Positions 1 through 6,698 of a stretch of 9,467 bases of DNA are shown piece by piece. Every line of letters starts with the position of its first letter. Positions within the stretch are counted from its first letter, which is position 1. Both the position numbers and the translations under genes were made by a program. The DNA is from Methylacidiphilaceae bacterium UBA1321 (GTDB taxonomy: Bacteria > Verrucomicrobiota > Verrucomicrobiia > Methylacidiphilales > UBA1321), in the NCBI GenBank assembly GCA_002306945.1, contig DBTH01000088.1:1-9467 (forward strand), given 5' to 3'. A model generated the notes under the pieces. The model was not told the DNA's origin, did not search any database, and worked only from the letters and a program-made list of their open reading frames with translations.

Positions 1-24
1 AATCAAGGAACTGACCCCTTTTTC
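1..24. repeat. Possible end motif of a REP-associated (Y1/RAYT) transposase element
   Basis: On the minus strand this edge reads AAAAAGGGGTCAGTTCCTTG. It resembles the GGGGTCAGGTCTTG-like motif that I recall at the borders of Y1-type REP-associated tyrosine transposase elements in environmental bacteria; that resemblance is from memory and untested. A related copy (CTGTCCCCTTTT, same orientation) lies at 843-854. No transposase is visible, because the window begins here. It could be chance similarity, since the C-terminal SGNH-hydrolase homology next to it seems to begin at about base 15 and so overlaps this motif. Confidence 0.27.
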
Positions 25-299
25 TGGAATTTGAAGTGCAGGGCACCATTGTCCTTCTGCAATATTGGAAGCTAAACGGATCGACGGGAAAAGCGAGTGT
101 GACGGTCGATGGTCATCAACCGGTCATCGTCGATGCGTGGTTTGAGAAGACCTGGGGCGGTTTTAACTTAACGCAGGTGGTGGCAAAGGATCTCCAGCCC
201 GGGAGTCACAAGGTTCGCCTAGAAGTGTTAGCAGACAAAAACCCAAAAAGTACGGGAACGGAATTCATTGTGACAGGCATAGGTACGGCTGGGCTCTGA
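15..299 (+). pseudogene. C-terminal remnant of an SGNH/GDSL-type hydrolase
   Basis: The frame is open from base 15, just after an in-frame TGA at 12-14, to a TGA at 297-299. The first possible start is a GTG at 36, but family-like sequence (LEFEV followed by GT) already begins before it, so this GTG is probably not a true start. The product resembles the all-beta C-terminal domain that follows the catalytic domain in many SGNH/GDSL esterases of PVC and soil bacteria. Telling stretches are the VTVDG turn, the DAWFEKTWGG motif, a PGSHKVRLEVL strand, and KNPKSTGTEF close to the end. The SGNH catalytic blocks would lie upstream and are not in this window. Either the gene is broken by the stop at 12-14, possibly through an insertion or frameshift, or a frame change just upstream hides the connection. 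The domain type is fairly clear, but the pseudogene status depends on sequence beyond the edge. Confidence 0.55.
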
Positions 300-314
300 A
301 TTTACACTCATGGA

Positions 315-440
315 GCTACCGAACAAAAAAAGCGAGTCGACTACGCACGCTGTCTTCAATGGCTCCGCTATGTGCGCTTTGTTCAAGCCGACAAGATCGT
401 GTTGGTCAACGACAGCCTCAATATGCCAAAACCCAAGAAA
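315..440 (+). pseudogene. Decayed fragment of an IS630-family transposase (DDE core)
   Basis: The frame beginning at 315 and ending at a TGA at 441-443 has no proper start. It contains KKRVDYARCLQWL followed by ADKIVLVNDSLN. In intact IS630-family transposases the matching stretch reads roughly as [K/R]VD[W/F/Y]A, then a WLVD helix, then A[D/E]KIVLV.DNLNTH.P. The Asp of the DNLNTH block is the second residue of the catalytic DDE triad, and here it is kept as the D of VNDSLN. The Asn and His that normally follow are altered (SLNMPKP). The first Asp lies upstream and the final Glu (in the NMAEIE block) lies downstream in intact proteins, and I find neither in any frame nearby. The fragment is about 40 residues of a protein that is normally well over 150, so it is an inactive relic. 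It lies directly after the hydrolase remnant and in the same frame. Identification rests on motif memory. Confidence 0.55.
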
Positions 441-860
441 TGATGGGCGACTACTGCATGATCGCGCTTGTACGTCAGCGACGAGAATGCGTAATTCTTA
501 TAATTAACGATCTCGTGAAAGGTGGAAGTGCAATTATGTTTGAAGATGGATTGTTCTGTCTGATCTCACGATCCAGCCAGGGATCGTAAAAGACTATGTT
601 GAATTCTGAATTTGAAATGCCGGTTGGTAGTTCTATTTTTTGATGAGAAATTGTTTGTGCGACCGCGCCGTCAACCAACTCCTCCTGCCACCCTGAAAGG
701 CTGTCCCGGCACCAGATTATCGATGTCCTTTTCCCCTGGAGGATGTAGACACGCAGGCGGTTTGTATCCTTGCGACAAGAGGGTCGTTGGTATACCGCTT
801 ACGGCTGATCCATGCGTATTGTGTCTGATGAGCAAGATCTTCCTGTCCCCTTTTAACTGG
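441..860. other. Gene-free stretch with probable mobile-element debris
   Basis: No open frame here resembles a known protein. Candidate plus-strand frames (310-507 and 359-589) lack a convincing start or composition and overlap the transposase relic in the wrong frame. The longer plus-strand frame starting at 612 is only the complement of the kinase gene. The right end has the motif CTGTCCCCTTTT at 843-854, a near repeat of CTGACCCCTTTT at 11-22, only 6 bases past the kinase stop codon. I see no stem followed by a T-run that would serve as the kinase terminator. Confidence 0.5.
843..854. repeat. Second copy of the CTG(A/T)CCCCTTTT motif
   Basis: CTGTCCCCTTTT matches CTGACCCCTTTT at 11-22 in 11 of 12 bases and in the same orientation. 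Outside the core both copies also have CAAG to the left (4-7 and 833-836) and CTGG to the right. Read on the minus strand the copy is GGGGACAGGAAGATCTTG, which like the first is close to the GGGGTCAG...CTTG pattern that I associate with REP-associated transposase elements. It may be the border of a former insertion that carried or hit the debris between 1 and 855. A chance match is possible. Confidence 0.3.
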
Positions 861-2927
861 TTACGCCGTCTTGGTGAGCAGGGGGGAGAGGGTGGTCTTG
901 AGCTTTTCGAGGTTGAACGGTTTCTGGAGGAAGCCGGAGATGCCTTTGCCTTCGAAGGGACGGCAGGCTTCGTCCTTGGCAAAACCGCTCATCAGGAGGA
1001 TGGGAATGCTGGCCTTGATTTTGTGAAGTTCGGCACAGGCTTCTTCGCCGTCGAGGTTGGGCATGGTCAGGTCGAGCAGGACGCAACTGATTTCGCCGGA
1101 GTGTTCGCGGAATTTGGCGACGCCGTCTTCGCCGTCGTTGGCGAGGATGGTGTGGAAGCCGTGGTGGCGCAGCATCCGGGAGATGGCGTCGCGGACGCCT
1201 TTCTCGTCGTCGATGATCAGAATCGTACCGTGACCGGTCCAAGATGGTTGTCGCGAGGTTGCCAGGGCGGGCGCGTTCCGTGTATGGGTCGTGCAGGGGA
1301 GAATAATGCGGAAGGTGGTTCCACGGTTTTGTTGGCTGGTAACGTCAATGGAACCATGGTGTTTTTTAACGATTTGAGATACCGCGCAAAGGCCAACTCC
1401 CCGTCCTGTATCTTTTGTGCTGAAGAAGGGGTCGAATATTTTCTTCTGGATTTCCTGCGGCATTCCGCAGCCGTTGTCGGTGACTTCGAGTTGAACATAG
1501 CGTCCTGGGGGTATTGGGCAGTCCTGGATCTGCTCTTTTTTGAATGATTCGGGTGTAAGGGTGACCAGCGAAGTGGCGATGCGGATTTTTCCGTTCTTGC
1601 CGCCGATGGCTTCGGAGGCGTTGATGACCAGATTCATGATAATCTGGCGCAATTGGGTTTCGTCGCCGAGGACGTGGGGAAGGCTCTGGCCGTAGTTGAG
1701 TTCGACCTGGGCGCGTTTGGAAATGGAGTGGCGCAGGAGGGTGCTGGTTTCCTGGACGAGGGAGTTGAGGTCGATGGCCTTGACCAGGGCGTTGGTTTTG
1801 CCGCCGGAGTAGGCGAGCATTTGCTGGCAGAGGTCGGAGGCGCGCTGGCAGGAGTTTTCGATTTCGGTGAGGTCGGCCTGGAGGGGGGAATTGGCGGGGG
1901 TATCGAGGCGGGCGGCTCCGGCGCTGCCGAGGATGGCGGTGAGGAGGTTGTTGAAGTCGTGAACGATGCTGGTGGCCATGACGCCGAGGGTTTCCAGACG
2001 TTGGCCTTCGACCATGCGGCGTTCGAGGAGGTGTTTTTCGGTCTCCAGTTCGCGGACGGCGCTGATGTCGCGCAGGATGACCAGGAGGGCGGGTTTCTCG
2101 TTCCATTGGATCTGCGAGGCGCGCAGTTCGACGCGGGTTTTGGAGTTATCCTTGTGGACGATGTCGACGTTGAGGTGTCGTTGGGTGGTGAAAGAGTAGG
2201 GGAACGGTTGGCCGATGAGTTCGCTGGAACTGAGGTTGAGGAGGGTTTCGGTCTCGGGATTGATGAACTGGACGAGGTTGTCGGTATTGAGGATGACGAT
2301 GCCGTCGCGGATGCCGGTGACGATGTTGCGGAAGTTGGCTTCGCGGCGGGAGATTTCGTCGGCCTGGCGAACCAGTTCGGTGCGCAGGGCGTGGCGTTCG
2401 ACTGTGTTGCGGATGGTGCGGGCCAGGATGGCTCCGTCATAGCGGTTCTTGGTCAGGCAATCGTGCGCGCCACGGCGGATGGCTTCAGAGACGAGCGTGG
2501 TGTCTTCGATGCCGGTCATGAGGATGATGGGTGTGTCGGCAGCCAGAGAGTGGATGCGTTCTATGGAGTCGTTGCCGTGGGAATCGGGCAGGGTGGCATC
2601 GAGGAGAATGATGTCGACGGTCTGGGTTTCGAGGATCGAGCAGGCCCGTTCGAGGCGTTCGGCGTGAACGATGTCGAACTTGAGGTTGATGTGGTTGCGG
2701 GTCCAGGCTTCGGTGAGGGCTCTTTGGAAGAGGCGCGCTTCGATGGGGTTGTCTTCCACTAGCAGTAATTTGTAGCTTCTGATGGTCTCGTCACTGGTGA
2801 TGAGGTCGGGTGTGTAACCGCTGACATCGGCCCGACTGAGTAATTTCGTTAAAATCGTAGTCAAAGCAGTGGATAGTTGATGTTCACTCGCCCCCCGGTT
2901 TTTGCTTGTGCGATTCCCTGGCAACAC
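861..2927 (-). CDS. Soluble hybrid histidine kinase (REC-PAS-HisKA-HATPase-REC)
   Basis: The 688-residue protein is a cytoplasmic two-component sensor that would autophosphorylate on His and relay phosphate to Asp. Domains in order: a receiver at about 52-178 (acidic E58/D59, phosphoacceptor D110 before ATLPDSHG, T138, K160); a PAS domain at about 196-290; a HisKA helix with H323 in IVHDFNNLLTAILG; a HATPase_c domain with N box N432/N436, G1 box DNGCGMP at 484-490, F box FDPFFSTK at 498-505 and G2 box GRGVGL at 508-513; and a C-terminal receiver from about 568 (D573/D574, phosphoacceptor D619, S647, K669). All catalytic residues appear intact. No membrane span is visible, so the signal is probably intracellular or arrives by phosphotransfer to the N-terminal receiver. 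The start is a GTG just after an in-frame stop, with no clear Shine-Dalgarno sequence and no in-frame ATG before the first receiver, so a downstream TTG start is possible. No partner regulator lies in the window. It is divergent from the exporter gene, but no functional link is shown. Confidence 0.93.
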   Translation of the reverse strand: MLPGNRTSKNRGASEHQLSTALTTILTKLLSRADVSGYTPDLITSDETIRSYKLLLVEDNPIEARLFQRALTEAWTRNHINLKFDIVHAERLERACSILETQTVDIILLDATLPDSHGNDSIERIHSLAADTPIILMTGIEDTTLVSEAIRRGAHDCLTKNRYDGAILARTIRNTVERHALRTELVRQADEISRREANFRNIVTGIRDGIVILNTDNLVQFINPETETLLNLSSSELIGQPFPYSFTTQRHLNVDIVHKDNSKTRVELRASQIQWNEKPALLVILRDISAVRELETEKHLLERRMVEGQRLETLGVMATSIVHDFNNLLTAILGSAGAARLDTPANSPLQADLTEIENSCQRASDLCQQMLAYSGGKTNALVKAIDLNSLVQETSTLLRHSISKRAQVELNYGQSLPHVLGDETQLRQIIMNLVINASEAIGGKNGKIRIATSLVTLTPESFKKEQIQDCPIPPGRYVQLEVTDNGCGMPQEIQKKIFDPFFSTKDTGRGVGLCAVSQIVKKHHGSIDVTSQQNRGTTFRIILPCTTHTRNAPALATSRQPSWTGHGTILIIDDEKGVRDAISRMLRHHGFHTILANDGEDGVAKFREHSGEISCVLLDLTMPNLDGEEACAELHKIKASIPILLMSGFAKDEACRPFEGKGISGFLQKPFNLEKLKTTLSPLLTKTA

Positions 2928-3078
2928 AAGTCACAACAGCAACAATCGACGAGGTCGTTCCACAAATTTAGCGAAAATTCTAAAAACAGTTTGTCGGATC
3001 GGAGTTGTCGCTGGATGGAGTCGTTGCAAACTTTTTTCGTTTGGATTCCAGAACGTATCCTGTAACTTAGCCAATCTC
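2928..3078. promoter_or_regulatory. Divergent intergenic region between kinase and exporter
   Basis: This 151-base gap must hold the start signals of two divergent genes. On the minus strand TAGAAT (complement of 2977-2982) matches the sigma-70 -10 box in five of six positions and lies about 50 bases before the kinase start, but I find no good -35 box at the right distance. On the plus strand TTGGAT (3041-3046) and TAACTT (3063-3068) are 16 bases apart but match consensus poorly. The region is locally A/T-rich (2961-2990 and 3027-3040), as expected of a promoter. No clear operator palindrome was seen. Confidence 0.3.
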
Positions 3079-5184
3079 ATGAGTATGACGCAAAGGTCGG
3101 ACGGAACAATAAAGGGGCGAATGTGGGCGAAAGCGCAAGAGCTCTATTTGGTTCGCGTACTGGCCTTTGGTTTTAAGTATTTGAGGCCCTATCTGTTCCG
3201 TTTTGTATTGGGCGTGGTTCTTGGTATTGTTTTTGCCGCGCTCAATGGCGCGTTCGTCGGTTTGACCGTCGTCCTGGTCTCCCGTTTGACGGGAGAGGAG
3301 CAGACAACGATGAAGTCGCCTGTAGCTATCGTGAGTTCCTCGCAACCCAGTGGTAATAAAGCGACGGCAAATACAACAACCGCTCCGTCAGTGACTCCGG
3401 ACGCCGCAGACGCTGCGCTCGGCGTCGGGACGGAAAAGGGCCAGAGCAGTGGCTTTAACCGCTTTATTCAGAAGATAAATAAACCGTTCCATGGAACTTT
3501 TCAGAGGCTTAAGGCACTTGGCACTTCGATCAAGTTGAGGGTGAATCGAATTTATATGTGGCTGCTTGATCCGTGGCTGCCGTTGAAAGATCGCGCACTG
3601 GATTGGAAGCAGATCATGGGTGGTTTGTTGATTTTGCCGTTGATGACCGGGTTGCGCGGCGGAATTGGTTATTTAAGCAGTTACTTTATGGCGTGGACGA
3701 GCCAGCGTCTGGTGACGGACTTGAAGGCGGATGTTTTCGAGAAACTCAATACGCTCTCCCTCGACTTTTTCAACAAATCGACTACGGCCAATATCCTGGC
3801 CCGCATCAACGGCGATACGGCGGCGCTCAATTCGTGTCTGCGTCTGGGATTGTCCGATCTGGTGAAGGAGCCGATGACGGTCGTCGCGATCGTGGCATCG
3901 TTGTTGTACATCGACTGGCAATTGACCCTTCTGGCGCTCTTTATCGTGCCGCTGATGGTGGTGCCGATGCAGGTGATCTCACGCAAGGTGCGCAAGATTT
4001 CCCGTTCGGCGTACGATCTGGATCTCAAGCAGGGCAGCTTGCTGATGGATGCGTTTGCCAATATCCGCATCGTGCAGGCGTTCGGATTGCAGAAACAGCA
4101 GACCCGCGATTTTCTGGAGCAGAACCGCCGTTCGATGCGCATGGGATTGCGGACGATGCAGGCCAAGGAAATTCTCAATCCGATCATCGAGCTTTTCGCC
4201 GGATTTGGACTTGCCGTGGTCATTGTGTTTGTCTTCGCGTCTCACCGGCCTGTGGCGAATTTCTTTGGTTTTGCGATGGCCATCGGCATGTTCTTTACGC
4301 CGTTGAAAAAACTGGCGGGCATTCATATTTACTTTGTGCAGACGGAAGTTCCCATGCAGCGGCTCATGGAGTTGTTCGCGATGGAACCGACCGTCAGGGA
4401 TACCTCTGAGCCGGTGCCGTTCCATGAGTTCAGGAAGGGGATTCGGTTGCGCGATGTGGCGTTCGATTACACGCCGGAACGTCCCGTTCTGCGTCAGGTC
4501 AACATAGACGTTCCGTACGGCCAAAAAATTGGTCTGGCGGGCGAGAGTGGTTCTGGCAAGAGCACCTTGATCAATCTGCTTTTCCGCTTCTACGATCCCA
4601 CGGGTGGACATATTGAAATGGATGGCGTGGATATCCGCCAGTACAGCCTGGCCGACATGCGCAAGCACATGGCGCTTGTGAGCCAGGACGTGCTGCTTTT
4701 CAATACGACGGTTGCCGAGAATATCGGGTTGGGCAAAATCGGTGCCAGCCGTGAGGAGATCATTGAAGCGGCCAGGAACGCCGCCGCGCACGATTTCATC
4801 CTGAAGATGCCAGAGGGCTACGATACACAGATTGGCGAACGTGGCGTTCTCATCTCGGGCGGACAGCGCCAAAGGTTGGCCATCGCGCGCGCCTTCGTGC
4901 GTAATGCTCCGATTCTGGTGCTCGACGAAGCCACCGCCTCGCTCGATTCGCAATCGGAGGCGGAGGTGCAGGAGGCTATTGACCGGTTGGCCAACGGGCG
5001 CACGGTGGTGTGCATCGCCCACCGGCTTTCGACTCTGAAGTCGATGGATCGGATTTATGTCATGAAAGATGGACAGGTGATCGAAGAGGGTGGCTTTGAG
5101 GAATTGCTCCGCAAAGACGGCGCCTTTGCCATGATGGCGCGACGCCAGTCGATTACCGCATCATCTGCGCATTCCGTGGGTTGA
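3079..5184 (+). CDS. MsbA-like ABC exporter (fused membrane and ATPase domains)
   Basis: This type I ABC exporter has a six-helix membrane domain fused to an ATPase domain. It would work as a homodimer in the inner membrane, moving lipids, lipid-linked glycans or drugs outward; the substrate cannot be told from sequence. From the ATG at 3079 it has 701 residues. Helix 1 covers about 41-68 and helix 2 about 180-205, with the rest of the core up to about 400. The ATPase has Walker A GESGSGKST at 488-496, the Q loop at Q536, signature ISGGQ at 592-596, Walker B ILVLDE at 612-617 and the H loop at H648, all intact. The loop between helices 1 and 2 is about 110 residues (71-178), with an Ala/Thr/Ser-rich part around 86-115; relatives usually have a short loop there and total about 580-620 residues. 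Longer starts back to 2902 would overlap the kinase gene. A second candidate start at ATG 3121 has AGGGG just upstream, so the N-terminus could be 14 residues shorter. Confidence 0.92.
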   Translation: MSMTQRSDGTIKGRMWAKAQELYLVRVLAFGFKYLRPYLFRFVLGVVLGIVFAALNGAFVGLTVVLVSRLTGEEQTTMKSPVAIVSSSQPSGNKATANTTTAPSVTPDAADAALGVGTEKGQSSGFNRFIQKINKPFHGTFQRLKALGTSIKLRVNRIYMWLLDPWLPLKDRALDWKQIMGGLLILPLMTGLRGGIGYLSSYFMAWTSQRLVTDLKADVFEKLNTLSLDFFNKSTTANILARINGDTAALNSCLRLGLSDLVKEPMTVVAIVASLLYIDWQLTLLALFIVPLMVVPMQVISRKVRKISRSAYDLDLKQGSLLMDAFANIRIVQAFGLQKQQTRDFLEQNRRSMRMGLRTMQAKEILNPIIELFAGFGLAVVIVFVFASHRPVANFFGFAMAIGMFFTPLKKLAGIHIYFVQTEVPMQRLMELFAMEPTVRDTSEPVPFHEFRKGIRLRDVAFDYTPERPVLRQVNIDVPYGQKIGLAGESGSGKSTLINLLFRFYDPTGGHIEMDGVDIRQYSLADMRKHMALVSQDVLLFNTTVAENIGLGKIGASREEIIEAARNAAAHDFILKMPEGYDTQIGERGVLISGGQRQRLAIARAFVRNAPILVLDEATASLDSQSEAEVQEAIDRLANGRTVVCIAHRLSTLKSMDRIYVMKDGQVIEEGGFEELLRKDGAFAMMARRQSITASSAHSVG

Positions 5185-5198
5185 TGCTCCTGGGGGAT

Positions 5199-5223
5199 TG
5201 TGCACGGTCTGAAGCCATGCACA
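5199..5223. terminator. Inverted repeat between convergent genes, possible weak terminator
   Basis: TGTGCA at 5199-5204 and TGCACA at 5218-5223 are perfectly complementary. Inside, after a C/A mismatch, GGT and GCC can extend the stem by three pairs (one of them G-T), leaving a five-base loop CTGAA. It starts 15 bases after the exporter stop and ends 16 bases before the GH30 stop, so it could end transcription from both sides. It lacks a T-run on either strand, which makes a classic intrinsic terminator doubtful. It may instead be an RNA-stabilising hairpin or a chance repeat. Confidence 0.35.
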
Positions 5224-5239
5224 GGAATGATTTAATACG

Positions 5240-6586
5240 TTAGCGGAACACCACCGTCGCGATCGAACGCGGCTCGCTGACCAGATAACGGTGCTGGTTT
5301 TGAACCTGGATTTGGTACGGCAGCGTGGCCTGCGAGCGGTTGAGCACAACGACTGCGACGGAACCGTCCGGGTTGAGCGCTGCAGTGGATTCCAATGAAT
5401 CGTGGCCGCTGGCGGCGATGAGCCGTCGGGCTCCCGAGCGGATGAAACGCGAGAAGTGGCCGATATAGAAATAGGAACTCTGGTATTTGAGCCGCTTGAG
5501 GGTGCGGTCGTAAAGGATCGGGGCGCTGCAGTAGTTTCCAACGTGATTCGGACCACCGGCTTCGTTGAGAAGAATATTCCAGTCGATCCAGCCAACCGTC
5601 CAGCGGTTCAGATCGGCGATGATGCTGCGGGCATAACGTTCGCCCGTGTCCCATGAACCCATGTGGGAACCGGATTCCTGGCAGCCTTCGGTGAAGAGCA
5701 ATTGCTTTTCCGGGTAGGCGTCGTGGAGATAGCGGACGTTGTCGAAGAAATCGCCGCAGTACCAGTGGAACCCTGCGCCCCAGACGTAACGGGCCGCCTT
5801 GGGATCGTCGTAAACGACCTTCGCGCGTTGATAAAGGCGGTCGCGATTGTGATCCCAGATGACAAGTCGTTTGGATTTCAGCCCGGCGCGAACCAGTTCG
5901 GGGCCGAGATGGTCGCGGACGAAATCGCGTTCATCTTCCGCCGTGTAGACGCACGAATCCCAGGGTTGGGTGGCTTCGGGTTCGTTCTGGACGGTCAAAC
6001 CCCAGATGGAGAAACCGGCTTTTTCCATTTCGCGAATGTAACGGGTATAGTAGCGAGCCCAGGTTTTGCGATGGCGGGGCAAAAGTTTGCCTCCTCGGTT
6101 CATCTGGCCGTTGGACTTCATCCACGCGGGAGGGCTCCAGGGGGAGGCGAGAAGCTGGATGGGGCGTCCGGCGACGGCGCTGGCGGCGCGTATCATCGGA
6201 AGGATGGACTGGTTTTCGCGTTCGATGGAGAAGGAGGTCAACTCGGTGTCATTGGCCTGGCTGGCGCAGGAGTAATTGCCGAGGGAAAAATCGCAACTGT
6301 TGATGTGGGTGCGACAGAGGGAATAGGCGTTGCCGCGAGTGGGGTGGAAGAAGGCGCGCAGGACTTCCTTTTGCAAGGCGGCGGGCATCTCGTAGAAGGT
6401 AACCGCAGCCGATTCGGTGAAGGCGCTGCCGAATCCTTCAATGGTTTGCATCGGGTGATCGACGTCGACGAAGATGATGTTGGGGCGGCCCTTCGCGGCT
6501 TTGGAGAGCGCGGGTGTGGGCGAAAAGAAATGGTCGCCAGGGTAGGTAGTCCAGGCTTTGGCAGAGCGGAAAGCGAAATTTTTCAT
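5240..6586 (-). CDS. Glycoside hydrolase family 30 (glucosylceramidase-like)
   Basis: This is a retaining glycosidase of clan A with a (beta/alpha)8 barrel and a side beta domain. GH30 members cleave beta-glucosides, beta-1,6-glucans, glucosylceramide or xylans, and the exact substrate here is unknown. From the ATG at 6586 it has 448 residues. Visible family blocks are EGFGSAFTESAA near 50-61, ASPWSPPAWMK near 147-157, the acid/base in TVQNEP (E202), the nucleophile in LLFTEG (E300), and GGPNHVGNYCSAPI near 344-357, which is typical of bacterial glucosylceramidase-like members. The beta domain covers the last 80 or so residues and the protein looks complete. A GTG at 6607 in the same frame would add seven residues but leaves one base before the neighbouring divergent frame, so the ATG is preferred; neither has a clear ribosome site. 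I see no signal peptide or lipobox, so the enzyme appears cytoplasmic, unlike many family members. No transporter or sugar regulator lies beside it. Confidence 0.93.
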   Translation of the reverse strand: MKNFAFRSAKAWTTYPGDHFFSPTPALSKAAKGRPNIIFVDVDHPMQTIEGFGSAFTESAAVTFYEMPAALQKEVLRAFFHPTRGNAYSLCRTHINSCDFSLGNYSCASQANDTELTSFSIERENQSILPMIRAASAVAGRPIQLLASPWSPPAWMKSNGQMNRGGKLLPRHRKTWARYYTRYIREMEKAGFSIWGLTVQNEPEATQPWDSCVYTAEDERDFVRDHLGPELVRAGLKSKRLVIWDHNRDRLYQRAKVVYDDPKAARYVWGAGFHWYCGDFFDNVRYLHDAYPEKQLLFTEGCQESGSHMGSWDTGERYARSIIADLNRWTVGWIDWNILLNEAGGPNHVGNYCSAPILYDRTLKRLKYQSSYFYIGHFSRFIRSGARRLIAASGHDSLESTAALNPDGSVAVVVLNRSQATLPYQIQVQNQHRYLVSEPRSIATVVFR

Positions 6587-6698
6587 ATGATAAATTAACG
6601 CCGACACTATGAAAGACGAACTGTTAAACGCAAGTGCAAAGAGATTATTTTGGGGTGATCGCTTTTCATTTGAAACTGGAGGGGCTTTTTGTCGTCAT
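6587..6698. promoter_or_regulatory. Divergent intergenic region upstream of GH30 and a secreted protein
   Basis: Start signals for two divergent genes should lie here. The stretch is A/T-rich near 6578-6600 and 6640-6655. No pair of boxes matches the sigma-70 consensus at proper spacing on either strand. GGAGGGG at 6677-6683 looks like a ribosome-binding site but is 15 bases before the ATG at 6699, 21 before the ATG at 6705 and 30 before the ATG at 6714, so its role is unclear. The frame is open back to an ATG at 6609, but the added 30 residues are polar and would bury the signal peptide. Confidence 0.25.

Noticed and set aside
475..678. Minus-strand frame of 67 codons in the gene-free stretch
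   Set aside because: No similarity to a known family, no ribosome site, and no neighbour that would explain it.
612..1547. Plus-strand open frame of 311 codons beginning in the gene-free stretch
   Set aside because: Most of it is opposite the kinase C-terminus, and the non-overlapping part (612-860) resembles nothing and has no ribosome site.
1653..2762. Long plus-strand open frame (369 codons) opposite the kinase
   Set aside because: It is Gly/Val/Glu/Asp-rich without any recognisable domain and is fully opposite a gene with intact kinase motifs. High GC and codon bias readily open such mirror frames.
2902..3078. Longer N-terminus of the exporter starting at 2902
   Set aside because: It would overlap the start of the divergent kinase gene, and the 59 added residues are basic and unlike any exporter N-terminus.
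3979..5022. Minus-strand open frame of 347 codons opposite the exporter ATPase
   Set aside because: No domain seen; it is the complement of conserved ABC motifs.
5663..6598. Plus-strand open frame of 311 codons opposite GH30
   Set aside because: Composition-biased mirror frame; GH30 on the other strand has both catalytic Glu residues and family blocks.
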